Notes: generated by a model not told the origin, from the sequence alone. A DNA stretch of 64,000 bases from Opitutaceae bacterium (GCA_016715765.1 JADJZJ010000028.1:21805-85804), one strand, 5' to 3'; positions 17,788 to 27,181 are shown, counted from the stretch's first letter. Program-made: numbers and translations.

Positions 17788-17849
17788 TAGGGCGAACCGT
17801 CCCGGTGAGCCGCTCCGCTCCGACCACGGCTCGGCGGAACGCCCCGCCC
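17788..17849 (+). repeat. REP copy inside mnmA, first
   Basis: It begins GTAGGGCGAACCGTCCCGGT and ends in CGCCCCGCCCT, with arms that can pair. It coincides with the point where the mnmA frame breaks. Confidence 0.75.
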
Positions 17850-18375
17850 TGACTGAATTCGCCCTCCTCGAAGGCGCCGATCCCAACAAGGACCAATCCT
17901 ACTTCCTCGCCCTGCTCTCGCAGGACCAGCTGCGTGCGGCGCGCTTTCCCATCGGCCACCTGGCCAAGCCCGAACTCCGCCGCCTCGCCCGCGAGGCCGG
18001 TCTTCCGACTGCTGAAAAGAAGGACAGCCAGGGCATCTGTTTCATCGGCGAGGTGAAGATGGCCGACTTCCTCAAGGCCTACGTCCCCGAGCATCCCGGC
18101 CCCATCGTGCGCGCCACCGACGGCAAGGTCCTCGGCACGCACCGCGGCCTGCACTACTTCACCATCGGCCAGCGCAAGGGCATCGGCATTCCCTCCAACA
18201 CCGACCACGAGGCCTACGTCGTCGTGGGCAAACGCGCCGCCGACCATGCCCTGCTGGTCGCCTTCGACGGACCCGCCGCACCGGGGCTTTGGACCAATGC
18301 GTGCCGCGTCCACAGTTTGAGCTTCATAGGCGAACCCATCACGGAAACGCGACGGCTCGAGTGTCGGGTCCGGTA

Positions 18376-18395
18376 TCGGGACCCGCGGGTCCCGA
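18376..18395. repeat. 20-base perfect palindrome inside mnmA
   Basis: TCGGGACCCGCGGGTCCCGA is its own complement and is read in frame as part of YRDPRVPIEF in the beta-barrel. It lies 15 bases before the second REP copy. Confidence 0.7.
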
Positions 18396-18409
18396 TCGAA
18401 TTCATTCCG

Positions 18410-18446
18410 GTAGGGCGAACCGTCCCCGGTGAGCCGCCGGCGGAGG
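18410..18446 (+). repeat. REP copy inside mnmA, second, in frame
   Basis: GTAGGGCGAACCGTCCCCGG continues into TGAGCCGCCGG. It is the same family as the first copy and is translated as VGRTVPGEPPA in a loop of the C-terminal barrel, just before ATVNFTTPQRALAAGQ. Confidence 0.75.
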
Positions 18447-18547
18447 CCACGGTCAACTTCACCACGCCCCAACGCGCGCTGGCTGCCGGACAGATCCTCG
18501 CGCTCTACGACGGCAACCGATTGCTGGGTGGTGGGGTTTTTGCATAA

Positions 18548-18772
18548 AATCGTACTCGTTCTCGAACAAGTGACGTGACTCACGCGGAGGCGCGGAGAAC
18601 GCGGAGTTAAAAACACCGATCTGCGTTGAGCCCAAGCGATGAGGTCGGTTTCCCTCCATTTCCAGTGACCATATGTGCGTAACAGTAGCTTTCCTCCGCG
18701 TTCTCCGCGCCTCCGCGTGAGACTCAAATCCGTCGCGAGAACGAGAGCGATTAAGAGAACGAGTACGATCAG
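18548..18772. repeat. Nested inverted repeat between mnmA and waaA
   Basis: The outer arms are ATCGTACTCGTTCTCG and GAGAACGAGTACGAT. The inner arms are GACTCACGCGGAGGCGCGGA and its complement TCCGCGCCTCCGCGTGAG. The two convergent genes meet here, so the element could terminate both, or be a MITE-like insertion. Confidence 0.65.
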
Positions 18773-18775
18773 TCC

Positions 18776-20059
18776 CTACCTCGCCAACGCCTTCCGCACC
18801 ACCGCCAGCGTGCGCTCCACGGCGCCGACATTCGCCTGATGCCAGGTTTGCGCGGCCGCACCCAACGCCGCGCGTCGCGCCGGGTCGCGCAGGAGATTTA
18901 CGGCCTCTTGCACCAGCGCCGCTGCATCCGGCACCTGCACGACGGCGCGCTGCTCCCGCAACTCCCGGGCGATGACCCTGAAGTTCGCCATGCCCGGCCC
19001 GAAAATGATCGCGCGCCCGAGCGCGGCTGATTCCACCGGGGTCTGTCCCTCCCCCTCGGGCAGCAGGCTCTTGCCCACATACACCACATCGGCCAACTGC
19101 AGGAACTGTCGCATCTCACCGGTCGTGTCGCCGACGGCGACATCCACCGCCCCGGTCGCTGCGCCGCGCGAACGGAAATGATGGGACATTCCCGATTCCT
19201 TCAGCAGCGCCTCGATCTCCCCGCGCCGCTCGGCATGCCGCGGCACCAGCAGCAGCGAACAATCCAACCCCTCGCTCCGCGCCTGCCGGAACGCCGCGAG
19301 CAACGCCGCCTCCTCACCCGCCCAGGTGGATGAACCCATAAGCACCAATCCCGCCGGCGGCAGACCCAATTCTCCGCGCAAACGGGCCTTATCCACATCA
19401 CCGAGCAGCGGGATGGTGACGTCCAGTTTTATGTTGCCGGTGGTCTCGATGCGTTCCGCCGGAATCCCCAGGTCGCGAAAGCGCTCCGCATCATGCGCGG
19501 AGCAGGCGAGCACGCGGGTGACCCCGGCCATGAGCGGCGCGACCGCCCGGCGCACGTTCTGCATCCGCCGATAGCTGCGGTCCGAGAGGCGGGCGTTGAC
19601 ACTCAACACCGGCACGCCGCGCACCTGTGCCTGGCGGATATGCTCCGGCCAGCGCTCGCCCTCGGTCAAAATCACGAGGTCGGGCTGCACCTGCCGCCAG
19701 GCCCGCCGGCTGAAGGGCCACCAGTCGAGGGGGAAATAACCGATGCCGGCGACGAGGTCGCCGTAACGCTCATGCGCCAGGCGCCAGCCGGTGCTGGTCG
19801 TGGTCGTCAGGTAAATATCCACCCCGCCCTCGCGCCGCCAGGCCTCCAGCATCGGCCCGATGGCGAGCATCTCGCCCACGCTCACGGCCTGCAGCCAGAT
19901 CCGGTGCCGGCCGGGCGGTTTCGGCGGCAGCGTGTCCACGCGACCCAGCCGCTGGGCCAGGCTGCCCCGGTAGCCGCCGCGCCGCCGCATGCGCCACAGA
20001 TAGTACGGCGCGCCCAAAAGCAGGGCCGGCAGATAGAGCAGTCGGTAGAGCCAGAGCAT
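18776..20059 (-). CDS. waaA: 3-deoxy-D-manno-octulosonic acid (Kdo) transferase
   Basis: WaaA/KdtA adds Kdo to lipid A precursors at the inner membrane, so the organism should make lipopolysaccharide. The 427-residue product begins with a membrane anchor (LWLYRLLYLPALLLGAPYYL). The family marks are IWLQAVSVGEMLA (residues 51-63), TTTTSTGWRLA, the GT30 motif TEGERWPEHIRQA, and TGNIKLDV. The C-terminal donor-binding half contains GEGQTPVESAALGRAIIFGP. The ATG at 20059 was chosen because the upstream frame runs antisense to the M16 protease gene. That divergent protease gene starts at 20150, so the two share a 90-base promoter region. Confidence 0.95.
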   Translation of the reverse strand: MLWLYRLLYLPALLLGAPYYLWRMRRRGGYRGSLAQRLGRVDTLPPKPPGRHRIWLQAVSVGEMLAIGPMLEAWRREGGVDIYLTTTTSTGWRLAHERYGDLVAGIGYFPLDWWPFSRRAWRQVQPDLVILTEGERWPEHIRQAQVRGVPVLSVNARLSDRSYRRMQNVRRAVAPLMAGVTRVLACSAHDAERFRDLGIPAERIETTGNIKLDVTIPLLGDVDKARLRGELGLPPAGLVLMGSSTWAGEEAALLAAFRQARSEGLDCSLLLVPRHAERRGEIEALLKESGMSHHFRSRGAATGAVDVAVGDTTGEMRQFLQLADVVYVGKSLLPEGEGQTPVESAALGRAIIFGPGMANFRVIARELREQRAVVQVPDAAALVQEAVNLLRDPARRAALGAAAQTWHQANVGAVERTLAVVRKALAR

Positions 20060-20149
20060 GCGAAATTGCCCCCTAGTCCAAAAGGCCCAAAACCGAAAAT
20101 GCCGAGCCTTTTTCCTTTTGCCTTTCCCCATCCCTGCCACCTTGGACCC

Positions 20150-22969
20150 ATGATGTCCCGTTTTCTCCGTCACGCGCTTTGCGCCCTGCTCCTCCTTTCC
20201 GCCCCCCTGCTCCGCGCCGCCCCGGTCTTTGCGCACGAGACCAGCGACCTCAAGGCCGATCCCGCCGCGCGCTTCGGCATCCTGGCCAACGGCCTGCGCT
20301 ACGTGGTGCTGCCCAACGCCGAGCCGAAGGGCCGCGTCTCCCTGCGCCTGCTGATCACCGCCGGCTCCTTCATGGAAAACGAGAACCAGCGCGGTCTTGC
20401 CCATTTCCTCGAGCACATGTCCTTCAACGGCAGTACGCACTATGCGCCCGGCACGCTCGTGGAATTTTTCCAGCGCATGGGCATGAGCTTCGGCGGCGAC
20501 ACCAACGCCTACACCTCCTTCGACCATACGGTCTACATGCTCGAGCTGCCCGACACCAAGGACGCCACCCTCGACGAGGGCCTGCAGGTGTTCGCCGACT
20601 ACGCCGGCGGCCTGTTCCTCGGCGCCGAGGAAATCGACAAGGAGCGCGGCATCATCCTCAGCGAGGAGCGCACGCGCGACAACGTGAACTACCGCACCAT
20701 GATCGCGGAGCTGAACTTCGTGCTGGCCGGCACACGGCTGCCCGAACGCCTCCCGATCGGCCTGATCGACGTCATCAAGAACGCGCCGCGCGAACGTTTC
20801 GTCGAGTTCTACGACACCTGGTACCGCCCCGACCTCATGGCGGTGGTCGTAGTGGGTGACGTCGACGCGGACGCCATGGAGGCCAGGATCAAGACCGCCC
20901 TCAGCCCGGTCACCGCCCGCGCCCCGGCCGCTCCCTCCCCGGATCTCGGCCGCGTCGCCGAGTTCACCGGTGCCCGCGCCAAGTACCATTACGAAACCGA
21001 AGCCGCGGCCACCTCGGTATCCCTCTCCACCGTCGTGCCCTGGAAGCGCGAGCCCGACACCGCCGCGAACCGCCTCAAGCAGCTCCCGCGCTCGGTCGCC
21101 ATCTCGATGCTCAACCGGCGCCTCGCCATCCTGGCCAAGGAGGAAAACGCGCCCTTCAGCAGCGCCCGCACCAGCATCGCCGAGAGCTACAACCTCCTGC
21201 GCGAGGCCTCCATTGACGTCACCTGCAAGCCCGAGCAGTGGTCCGCCGCGCTCGGCGTCGCCGACCAGGAACTGCGCCGCGCCCTCCAGCACGGGTTCCA
21301 GTCCGCGGAGCTGAAGGAAGTCGTCGACAGCTTCCTCAATTCGCTCGAGCAGGCCGAAAAATCCGCCGCCACGCGCCGGTCCGACGGCCTCACCCGCTCG
21401 ATCATCTCCTGCCTCGTGGAGAACGAGGTTTTCACCACCCCCGCCGCCGAGCGCGCCCTTTACTCCCCCGCCCTCAAGGAACTCACGGTGGAGGATTGCC
21501 ATGCCGCGCTGCGCGCCGCGTGGGCGACGCCTTCCCGTTACGTGCTGGTCAGCGGCAATGCCAGGATCGAGGGCGAAGCCGAGCAGGCCATCCTCGCCGC
21601 CTATGAAGCCTCCCGCAGTGTCGCGGTCGCCGCGCCCGCCGCCATCGCCGAGGCCAGCTTTGCCTACACCGATTTCGGCGCCCCCGGCACCGTCACCAGC
21701 CGCCAGGAGGTCGCCGACCTCGGCACAACCCTGGTCACCTTCGCCAACGGCGTGCGCCTCAATCTCAAGCCCACGGATTTCGAGGCCAACCGCATCCGCC
21801 TGACCATCCGCCTCGGCACCGGCCAGCTCACCGAGCCCCGCGACCAGCGCGGCCTCTCCTATTTCGCCGGCAACACCTTCATCGCCGGCGGACTCGGCCG
21901 GCACAGCGCCGACGAGCTGCGCCGCATTCTCTCCGGCCGCACGGTCGGCGTGGGCTTCAACGTCAGCGGCGATGCCTTCGTGCTCGGCGGCACCACCAAT
22001 CGCGCCGATCTCCTGCTGGAATTGCAGCTCGCCGCCGCCCATGTCACCGATCCCGGCTACCGCCCCGAGGCCCTGCGCCAGCTGCGCAAGGGCATCGAGC
22101 AGCTCTACAACAGCTTTGCGCACACGCCCAGCGGCCCGCTGAGCACCGAGGTGCCGCACCTCCTCGCCGGCGGCGATTCCCGCTTCGGCCTGCCGGAAAA
22201 GGATGTCATGGCCGCCCGCAATCTCGACGAGCTGAAGGCCTGGCTCGCCCCGCAGCTCGCCCGCGGCCCGATCGAACTGACCCTCGTCGGCGATCTCGAT
22301 CCCGACGCCGCCATCGCCGCGGTCGCCGCCACCTTCGGCGCCCTCCCCGCCCGCGAGGCCAAGCCGGACCTCGCCGATCTCCGCGAACTCAGCCTGCCCA
22401 AGGAACCGTTCACCAAGACCTACAGCATTCCCACCGAGATTCCGAAGGGCGTCGTCATGCTCTTCTGGCCCACGACCGACGGCCGCGACGTCAAGCTCGC
22501 CCGCCGGCTCAACCTCCTCGCCGAGGTCCTGGCCGACCGCCTCCGCGTCAAGGTGCGCGAGGAAATTGGCGGCGCCTACAGCCCCGGCGCGGGCAGCAAT
22601 GCGAGTGACGTCTACCGCAATTTCGGCTATATCAGCGCCAACCTCACGGTGGATCCCGCCAAGGCCGGGGAAATCTCCGACGTCACCGTCGGCCTCGCCG
22701 ACGATCTCTTCCGCAACGGGGTGAGCGAGGACGAACTCAACCGCGCCCGTCTTCCCATGCTGACCTCGATCAAGGAGTCGCTTCGCAACAACGGTTACTG
22801 GCTCAACATTCTCGCCCGTTCGCAGGAAAAACCCGAGGTGCTCGACTGGGCGCGCACGCGCCTGGCCGACGTCGAGTCCATCACGAAGGCCGACCTCGAC
22901 ACCCTGGCGAAGTCCTATCTCGGAAAAGACCGTGTTTTCCGCGTGACGGTCCTGCCTGCGCAAAAGTAG
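20150..22969 (+). CDS. Secreted M16 (insulinase/pitrilysin) zinc protease
   Basis: This is a 939-residue zinc metallopeptidase of family M16. A signal peptide covers about residues 1-28 (LCALLLLSAPLLRAAPVFA), so it acts in the periplasm or outside. The inverted zinc motif is H85-FLE-H89 in RGLAHFLEHMSFNG, with the downstream glutamate in the EEIDKERGIILSEE region. A second, inactive M16 domain follows from about residue 540. R-Y-type closing residues appear in EEIGGAYSPGAGSN. The ATG at 20150 or 20153 fits. The paralogous protease follows after ten bases, so they form a tandem pair. Confidence 0.93.
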   Translation: MMSRFLRHALCALLLLSAPLLRAAPVFAHETSDLKADPAARFGILANGLRYVVLPNAEPKGRVSLRLLITAGSFMENENQRGLAHFLEHMSFNGSTHYAPGTLVEFFQRMGMSFGGDTNAYTSFDHTVYMLELPDTKDATLDEGLQVFADYAGGLFLGAEEIDKERGIILSEERTRDNVNYRTMIAELNFVLAGTRLPERLPIGLIDVIKNAPRERFVEFYDTWYRPDLMAVVVVGDVDADAMEARIKTALSPVTARAPAAPSPDLGRVAEFTGARAKYHYETEAAATSVSLSTVVPWKREPDTAANRLKQLPRSVAISMLNRRLAILAKEENAPFSSARTSIAESYNLLREASIDVTCKPEQWSAALGVADQELRRALQHGFQSAELKEVVDSFLNSLEQAEKSAATRRSDGLTRSIISCLVENEVFTTPAAERALYSPALKELTVEDCHAALRAAWATPSRYVLVSGNARIEGEAEQAILAAYEASRSVAVAAPAAIAEASFAYTDFGAPGTVTSRQEVADLGTTLVTFANGVRLNLKPTDFEANRIRLTIRLGTGQLTEPRDQRGLSYFAGNTFIAGGLGRHSADELRRILSGRTVGVGFNVSGDAFVLGGTTNRADLLLELQLAAAHVTDPGYRPEALRQLRKGIEQLYNSFAHTPSGPLSTEVPHLLAGGDSRFGLPEKDVMAARNLDELKAWLAPQLARGPIELTLVGDLDPDAAIAAVAATFGALPAREAKPDLADLRELSLPKEPFTKTYSIPTEIPKGVVMLFWPTTDGRDVKLARRLNLLAEVLADRLRVKVREEIGGAYSPGAGSNASDVYRNFGYISANLTVDPAKAGEISDVTVGLADDLFRNGVSEDELNRARLPMLTSIKESLRNNGYWLNILARSQEKPEVLDWARTRLADVESITKADLDTLAKSYLGKDRVFRVTVLPAQK

Positions 22970-22979
22970 TGTCCGGTGC

Positions 22980-25868
22980 GTGCCCTCCGCGCGCCGCCTT
23001 GTTCTCCTCCTTCTCCTCCTGCTGAGTCCTGTGGCGGCCGCGTCCGACCCGTGGCTGCAGGCGGAGAGCGACCTTCAGCCGGATCCGGCCCTCCAGGCGG
23101 GGACTTTGCCCAACGGGCTGCGCTATGTGATCCGGCCCAATGCCGAACCCCGCGGCCGCACGGTCCTGCGGCTCATCGTCCTCGCCGGCTCCCTCCATGA
23201 GGAGGACAGTGAGCGCGGCCTCGCACATTTCGTCGAGCACATGGCTTTCAATGGCACCCGGCTCTTTCCGCGCGACAGCATCGTCAGCGTGCTGCGACGG
23301 CACGGCCTGGCCTTTGGCGCCGATGTCAGCGCCTTCACCCATCCCACGCACACGATCTACGGGCTCGACGTACCGAGCGCAGACGCCACCCGGCTGGAGG
23401 AGGGCTTCACCGTTCTCCGCGAATTCGCCGACGGCCAGTCCTTCGAACCCGCCGAGGTCGAGGCCGAGCGCGGCGTGATCCACAGCGAACGCCGCGCCCG
23501 CGACAATTGGCAGGCCCGCGCCGGCGATGCGCTCACCCATTTCCTCTATCCCCTCGCGCTGCACACGCGCCGCAATCCCATCGGACTCGAGGAGGTCATC
23601 AGCCAGGCCAGCGCCGATGACCTCCGCCATTTCTACGCCAAGTGGTATCGCGCCGACAACCTGCTCCTGGTCGTCGCCGGCGACGCCCCGCCGGCGCAGA
23701 TCGAGGCGCTCATCCGCGAAAAATTCGCCTCCATGCCCGTCCCGGAGACGCCGCGGCCCGCGACACCCGATCCGGGCTGGATGGGCAACCCGACCGAGTT
23801 CGACGCCGCCCTGCACTCCACGCCCGAAACCGGCGCCGTCACGTTCTTCCTCACGTCCGTCTTGGCCGGCCCCGGCGGCATGGAAACCGCCGCCCAGCGC
23901 GCCACGGTCCTGCGGCGTGAGCTGGTGATGAACATGCTCAACGAGCGCTTCGACCAGCTCCGCCGCGCCCGCGCCCAGGAGTTCGGCGATGCCCGCGCGT
24001 TCACCCAGGCCACCGGCCAGGTATTCACGCAGACCACGCTTTCGCTCACCACCTCGACGGTGAACTGGCGCCAGGCAACCGAAACCCTCGCCCTCGAATG
24101 GCAGCGTGTGAATGCCCGCGGTTTCACCCCTTCCGAGATCGCCGAGGCGGCCGAGCGCGTGCGCCGCCGCTACGAATACGCGGTCGCCGCCGCCCCCACC
24201 GAACCCTCGGTCGCCGTGGCCGAGCGCATTGCCGGCGCCCTGGTCATGCGGCAGGTGCCGGGCGCATGGGACCAGTTTCAGGCCCGGTTTGAGGAGGTCA
24301 TGGCCGGCTTCGATCCCGCGGTGGCCCTGGCCACGTGGCGCGAACTCTGGACCCCGGGCGCACCCCGGCTCTATGCCATGGGCAACCTCGCCCTCGACGA
24401 GCCCACCGCCGAGTTCACCAGGGCCTGGCAGGCCGGTCTCAATCGCCCGCTGCCCCCGCCACCCCGGCCGGTCATCACCACCCTCGACTACCAGCCCGCG
24501 GCCAGGCCCGGCGCCATTCGCAAGCGCACCCACATCGCCGATCTCGACATCCACTCCGTTGAGTTCGCCAACGGCATCCGCCTCAACCTCAAGGCCACTC
24601 CCTTCAACCGCAACCTGGTGTGGCTGCGCGCCCGCGTCGGCCAGGGGCTCATCAGCCTGCCCCCGTCGCTCCCCGGGCTGAATCTGCTCGCCAACCAGTA
24701 CGTGACCGAGGCCGGGGTGGGCCGCCACTTCGGCGATGACCTCCGGCGCTATGTCACCCAGCGCAACTTCAGTCTCGGTTTCGGCGTCGGCGAGGACGCC
24801 TTCGTCTTCACCGGCGGCTCCGACACCCGCGGATTGCCCGACCTGCTGCTCCTGCTGACCGCCTATCTGAGCGACCCGGCCTGGCGCAGCGCCGACTTCC
24901 AGACCGCGCGGATCCGCACCCTGATGCTCTACAGCGAAGCCGATCGCGAGGTCGGGGCCGCGCTCAGTGCGATGTCCGCCCGCGTGATTTCCAAGGACAA
25001 CCCGCTCTTTTCCCTGCCCAATCCCAACAAGCTCGGGGCGCGCACCTTCGAGCAACTCATGACCTGGCTCGAAAATTCGCTCAAGGCCGGCCCGGTCGAG
25101 CTGGGCCTCGTCGGCGACTTTGAGATCGAGCCCACCATCGAGGCCGCCGCCCGCACCCTCGGGGCGCTCCAGCCACGCCCGGTCCGCAAAGCCCCGGCCA
25201 AGAATTACAATCGTGTGGTCTTCCACGGCACGCCCGGCCGCTGGCAGGTGGACGTCGCCAGCGCCATTCCGCGCGCCGCCGTCCGCGTGCAGTGGCTCGT
25301 CAAGGGCTGCAGTGACGTGCACACGCTCCGCCGCCTGGAAACCCTCGCCGAGGTCCTGGAGCACCGCGTCCAACGCGAGATCCGCGAGGGCATGGGCGCC
25401 ACCTACGACCCTTCCGGCAGCGTGTGGAACGGCGACACCCTGCGCGACGACGGCTACCTGATGGTCCACCTCACCGCGCCGCCCGCCGATGCGCTCAAGC
25501 TCGCCAAGCGCATCACCGCCCTGGCCGAGGACCTCGCGACCAATGGACTCACGGCCGACGAACTCGAGGCCGTGCGCCAGCCCGTGCTCTCCGGCAACGA
25601 CGCCCGCCTCCGGGACAACAACTACTGGCTCCACCACGTGGTGCAGGGCCTGCAGGAGGAACCCATGCGCCTCGAATGGCCCCGCTCGCGCGAACGCGAC
25701 TACCGCGCCATGACCGTCCCCGAGCTCAACCAACTGGCAAATAAATATCTGCCCCGCGCCGCCGCACAGACCTTTGTCGCCGTCCCGCGCGATGCCGTCA
25801 CCCCGAAGGTTCCCGCGGACCCGGTTCCGACCCCGTTGCCCCCGCCGTCACCGCCCGCCGCAAAATGA
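22980..25868 (+). CDS. Secreted M16 zinc protease, second of a tandem pair
   Basis: This 962-residue M16 metallopeptidase is a paralogue of the gene just upstream. A signal peptide is present (RRLVLLLLLLLSPVAAA, residues 5-21). The zinc motif is H83-FVE-H87 in RGLAHFVEHMAFNG; the helix FEPAEVEAERGVIHSERRAR supplies the third ligand. The second M16 domain starts near residue 520. A proline-rich tail (PADPVPTPLPPPSPP) ends the protein. The GTG at 22980, ten bases after the first gene, is the only sensible start. Such pairs often act together on peptides in the periplasm; the targets are unknown. Confidence 0.93.
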   Translation: MPSARRLVLLLLLLLSPVAAASDPWLQAESDLQPDPALQAGTLPNGLRYVIRPNAEPRGRTVLRLIVLAGSLHEEDSERGLAHFVEHMAFNGTRLFPRDSIVSVLRRHGLAFGADVSAFTHPTHTIYGLDVPSADATRLEEGFTVLREFADGQSFEPAEVEAERGVIHSERRARDNWQARAGDALTHFLYPLALHTRRNPIGLEEVISQASADDLRHFYAKWYRADNLLLVVAGDAPPAQIEALIREKFASMPVPETPRPATPDPGWMGNPTEFDAALHSTPETGAVTFFLTSVLAGPGGMETAAQRATVLRRELVMNMLNERFDQLRRARAQEFGDARAFTQATGQVFTQTTLSLTTSTVNWRQATETLALEWQRVNARGFTPSEIAEAAERVRRRYEYAVAAAPTEPSVAVAERIAGALVMRQVPGAWDQFQARFEEVMAGFDPAVALATWRELWTPGAPRLYAMGNLALDEPTAEFTRAWQAGLNRPLPPPPRPVITTLDYQPAARPGAIRKRTHIADLDIHSVEFANGIRLNLKATPFNRNLVWLRARVGQGLISLPPSLPGLNLLANQYVTEAGVGRHFGDDLRRYVTQRNFSLGFGVGEDAFVFTGGSDTRGLPDLLLLLTAYLSDPAWRSADFQTARIRTLMLYSEADREVGAALSAMSARVISKDNPLFSLPNPNKLGARTFEQLMTWLENSLKAGPVELGLVGDFEIEPTIEAAARTLGALQPRPVRKAPAKNYNRVVFHGTPGRWQVDVASAIPRAAVRVQWLVKGCSDVHTLRRLETLAEVLEHRVQREIREGMGATYDPSGSVWNGDTLRDDGYLMVHLTAPPADALKLAKRITALAEDLATNGLTADELEAVRQPVLSGNDARLRDNNYWLHHVVQGLQEEPMRLEWPRSRERDYRAMTVPELNQLANKYLPRAAAQTFVAVPRDAVTPKVPADPVPTPLPPPSPPAAK

Positions 25869-25886
25869 AGGGAGAAAAGTCAGGTT

Positions 25887-25945
25887 GTAGGAGCGGCTTT
25901 ACGCCGCGATTGGAGCGCAACGTCGCGGCATAAAGCCGCTCCTAC
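25887..25945. repeat. GTAG-headed REP pair, GAGCGGC family
   Basis: GTAGGAGCGGCTTTACGCCG faces CGGCATAAAGCCGCTCCTAC. Other members lie at 46631-46691, 59043-59067 (single) and 59160-59219. It may also end transcription of the M16 pair. Confidence 0.85.
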
Positions 25946-25980
25946 AGTTTCCAATCCATCCTGCAGCAACTGCGATTAGA

Positions 25981-26127
25981 GAGTGTCTTCAAACCCCTGT
26001 TTCTCTCTCTTGTCATTCTGAACGAAGTGAAGAATCCAGTGAATGACAGTCGAGGGCCTCGATTGGCACGCACTGGATTCTTCGCTTCGCTCAGAATGAC
26101 AATCAGGGATTTTGAAGACACTCCCTA
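25981..26127. repeat. MITE-like element with terminal and internal inverted repeats
   Basis: The ends are GAGTGTCTTCAAA and TTTTGAAGACACTC. Inside, TCATTCTGAACGAAGTGAAG and its complement TTCGCTTCGCTCAGAATGA form a second pair. It is about 147 bases long and encodes nothing. Confidence 0.7.
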
Positions 26128-26129
26128 AA

Positions 26130-27134
26130 CTATTCCCCTCGGCGTGACTGCTTTTCCGGTTCCGCCTCCGCCACCGCCAGCTTCAGGTTGAAGAGCGGCA
26201 GCAGACACAGCAGCCCGACCAAGGTCAGCCCCAGCACCGCGTAACCCGCCGCGTCGTGCACCGTGCCCTCGATCGCTTCCGGGCCGTAATTGTAGGCCCA
26301 CGCCGTCAGGAACAGGCTGCGAACAAGATTGGTGAGAAACGCCAGCACGAGCGACGCCGCCACCAGGGCGACTTTCTTCCACAGCCGGTCGAGAAACATT
26401 GCCGCGAGGAACGACCCGGCGAACAGGCAGCCGGTGAGCGACCGGATGCCGGAGCAGGCCTCCGCCACGCCCACCCGGCCGGTCGGCAGCAGGAGCACGT
26501 TGCCCTCCTGTTCGACCGGCATGCCGAGGACATCGAAGACAAACGACACGACTGTCACCACCTTGCGCAGGAGGAAAAGGCTCAGCTGGTTTTCCACCAC
26601 CGAAACCATCGGCGCGGACACGAACCAGATCAGGATGGGAAAGAGAAACAGTCCGATGAGCCGCACCCGGGCATCGGCCAGCAGTCCCGCCGGCTCCGGT
26701 CCGGGGCTTTCCGGCAGGTTGAGAAACAGCAGCGCGAACAATATGCCCGCCGTACCCATCGTGATGGCCAGCGTGCCCGGCTGCGACGCCCCCGCGCCCG
26801 CGCGGTAGAAGGCCCCGAGGAGAAACAGCAGCGCCCCCGCCAGCAGGGCCCCGCCCGTGGCGAAACCAAGCACCCAGCGCCGCCAGCCGCCGGCCCGCGG
26901 ACTCCCGGGGGCGGCGCACGCGGCAAGACCGGCCTTGATGGCCGGCCACCGGTCATAGACCACGTAGGCGGTGAATACCGGCACGAGCCAGCCGAAGCTG
27001 TAGTCTTCCTTGGCCTGCCACCAATGCGACTGGTCCCAGGTGACGAAAAGGAGAAAAGCTCCGCCCAGCAGCAACGCCGCGAGAAACGCCGGCGGCACGG
27101 TTTGGGTGAGTCTGGTCCAGGTGGCTTTCAGCAC
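26130..27134 (-). CDS. Exosortase
   Basis: This is a 334-residue multi-pass membrane transpeptidase of the exosortase/archaeosortase family, which cuts and anchors proteins carrying a C-terminal PEP-CTERM- or VPDSG-type signal. About eight hydrophobic segments are present. The catalytic triad is visible: Cys227 in EACSGIRSL, Arg272 in TNLVRSLFL, and His293 in TVHDAAGY. No substrate with a sorting tail and no EPS gene lies nearby, so this is an orphan enzyme. The subtype (for example the Verrucomicrobial XrtC kind) cannot be fixed by eye. Start ATG/TTG near 27134. Confidence 0.88.
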   Translation of the reverse strand: MLKATWTRLTQTVPPAFLAALLLGGAFLLFVTWDQSHWWQAKEDYSFGWLVPVFTAYVVYDRWPAIKAGLAACAAPGSPRAGGWRRWVLGFATGGALLAGALLFLLGAFYRAGAGASQPGTLAITMGTAGILFALLFLNLPESPGPEPAGLLADARVRLIGLFLFPILIWFVSAPMVSVVENQLSLFLLRKVVTVVSFVFDVLGMPVEQEGNVLLLPTGRVGVAEACSGIRSLTGCLFAGSFLAAMFLDRLWKKVALVAASLVLAFLTNLVRSLFLTAWAYNYGPEAIEGTVHDAAGYAVLGLTLVGLLCLLPLFNLKLAVAEAEPEKQSRRGE

Positions 27135-27181
27135 CGCAGTACACGAAGCGACGGCGGCACGGAAGTGAACCGCAAAAAATT

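Larger units (their letters stand above)
17383..18547 (+). pseudogene. mnmA: tRNA 2-thiouridylase MnmA, interrupted at a REP insertion
   Basis: MnmA thiolates U34 of tRNA for Lys, Glu and Gln. The first part (GTG start, 17383) has the PP-loop AMSGGVDSSVAALLL and the catalytic cysteine in NPDVMCNREMKFG. The second part has KDQSYFLALLSQDQL, the second cysteine in DSQGICFIGEV, and the C-terminal barrel. Between GHYAQRVE and LTEFALLEG lies a REP copy (about 17788-17849). The first frame hits TAG there, but the other frame is open through it, so a single one-base indel near 17775-17790 would rejoin the gene with the REP translated. A second REP copy at 18410 is in frame. Either a true pseudogene or a live gene with a consensus error. 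Confidence 0.85.

Noticed and set aside
17775..17790. Programmed frameshift in mnmA
   Set aside because: No slippery heptamer is seen, and similar single-base breaks occur in unrelated genes across the window.
20060..22963. Very long open frame on the minus strand opposite the first M16 protease, continuous with waaA
   Set aside because: It mirrors a clear M16 coding sequence, has low-complexity Gly/Ala/Glu-rich translation and no family features. GC-rich third positions on one strand leave the opposite frame open.
22881..25733. 950-codon minus-strand frame opposite the second M16 protease
   Set aside because: Same cause; composition is dominated by Gly, Ala, Glu and Val with no motif.
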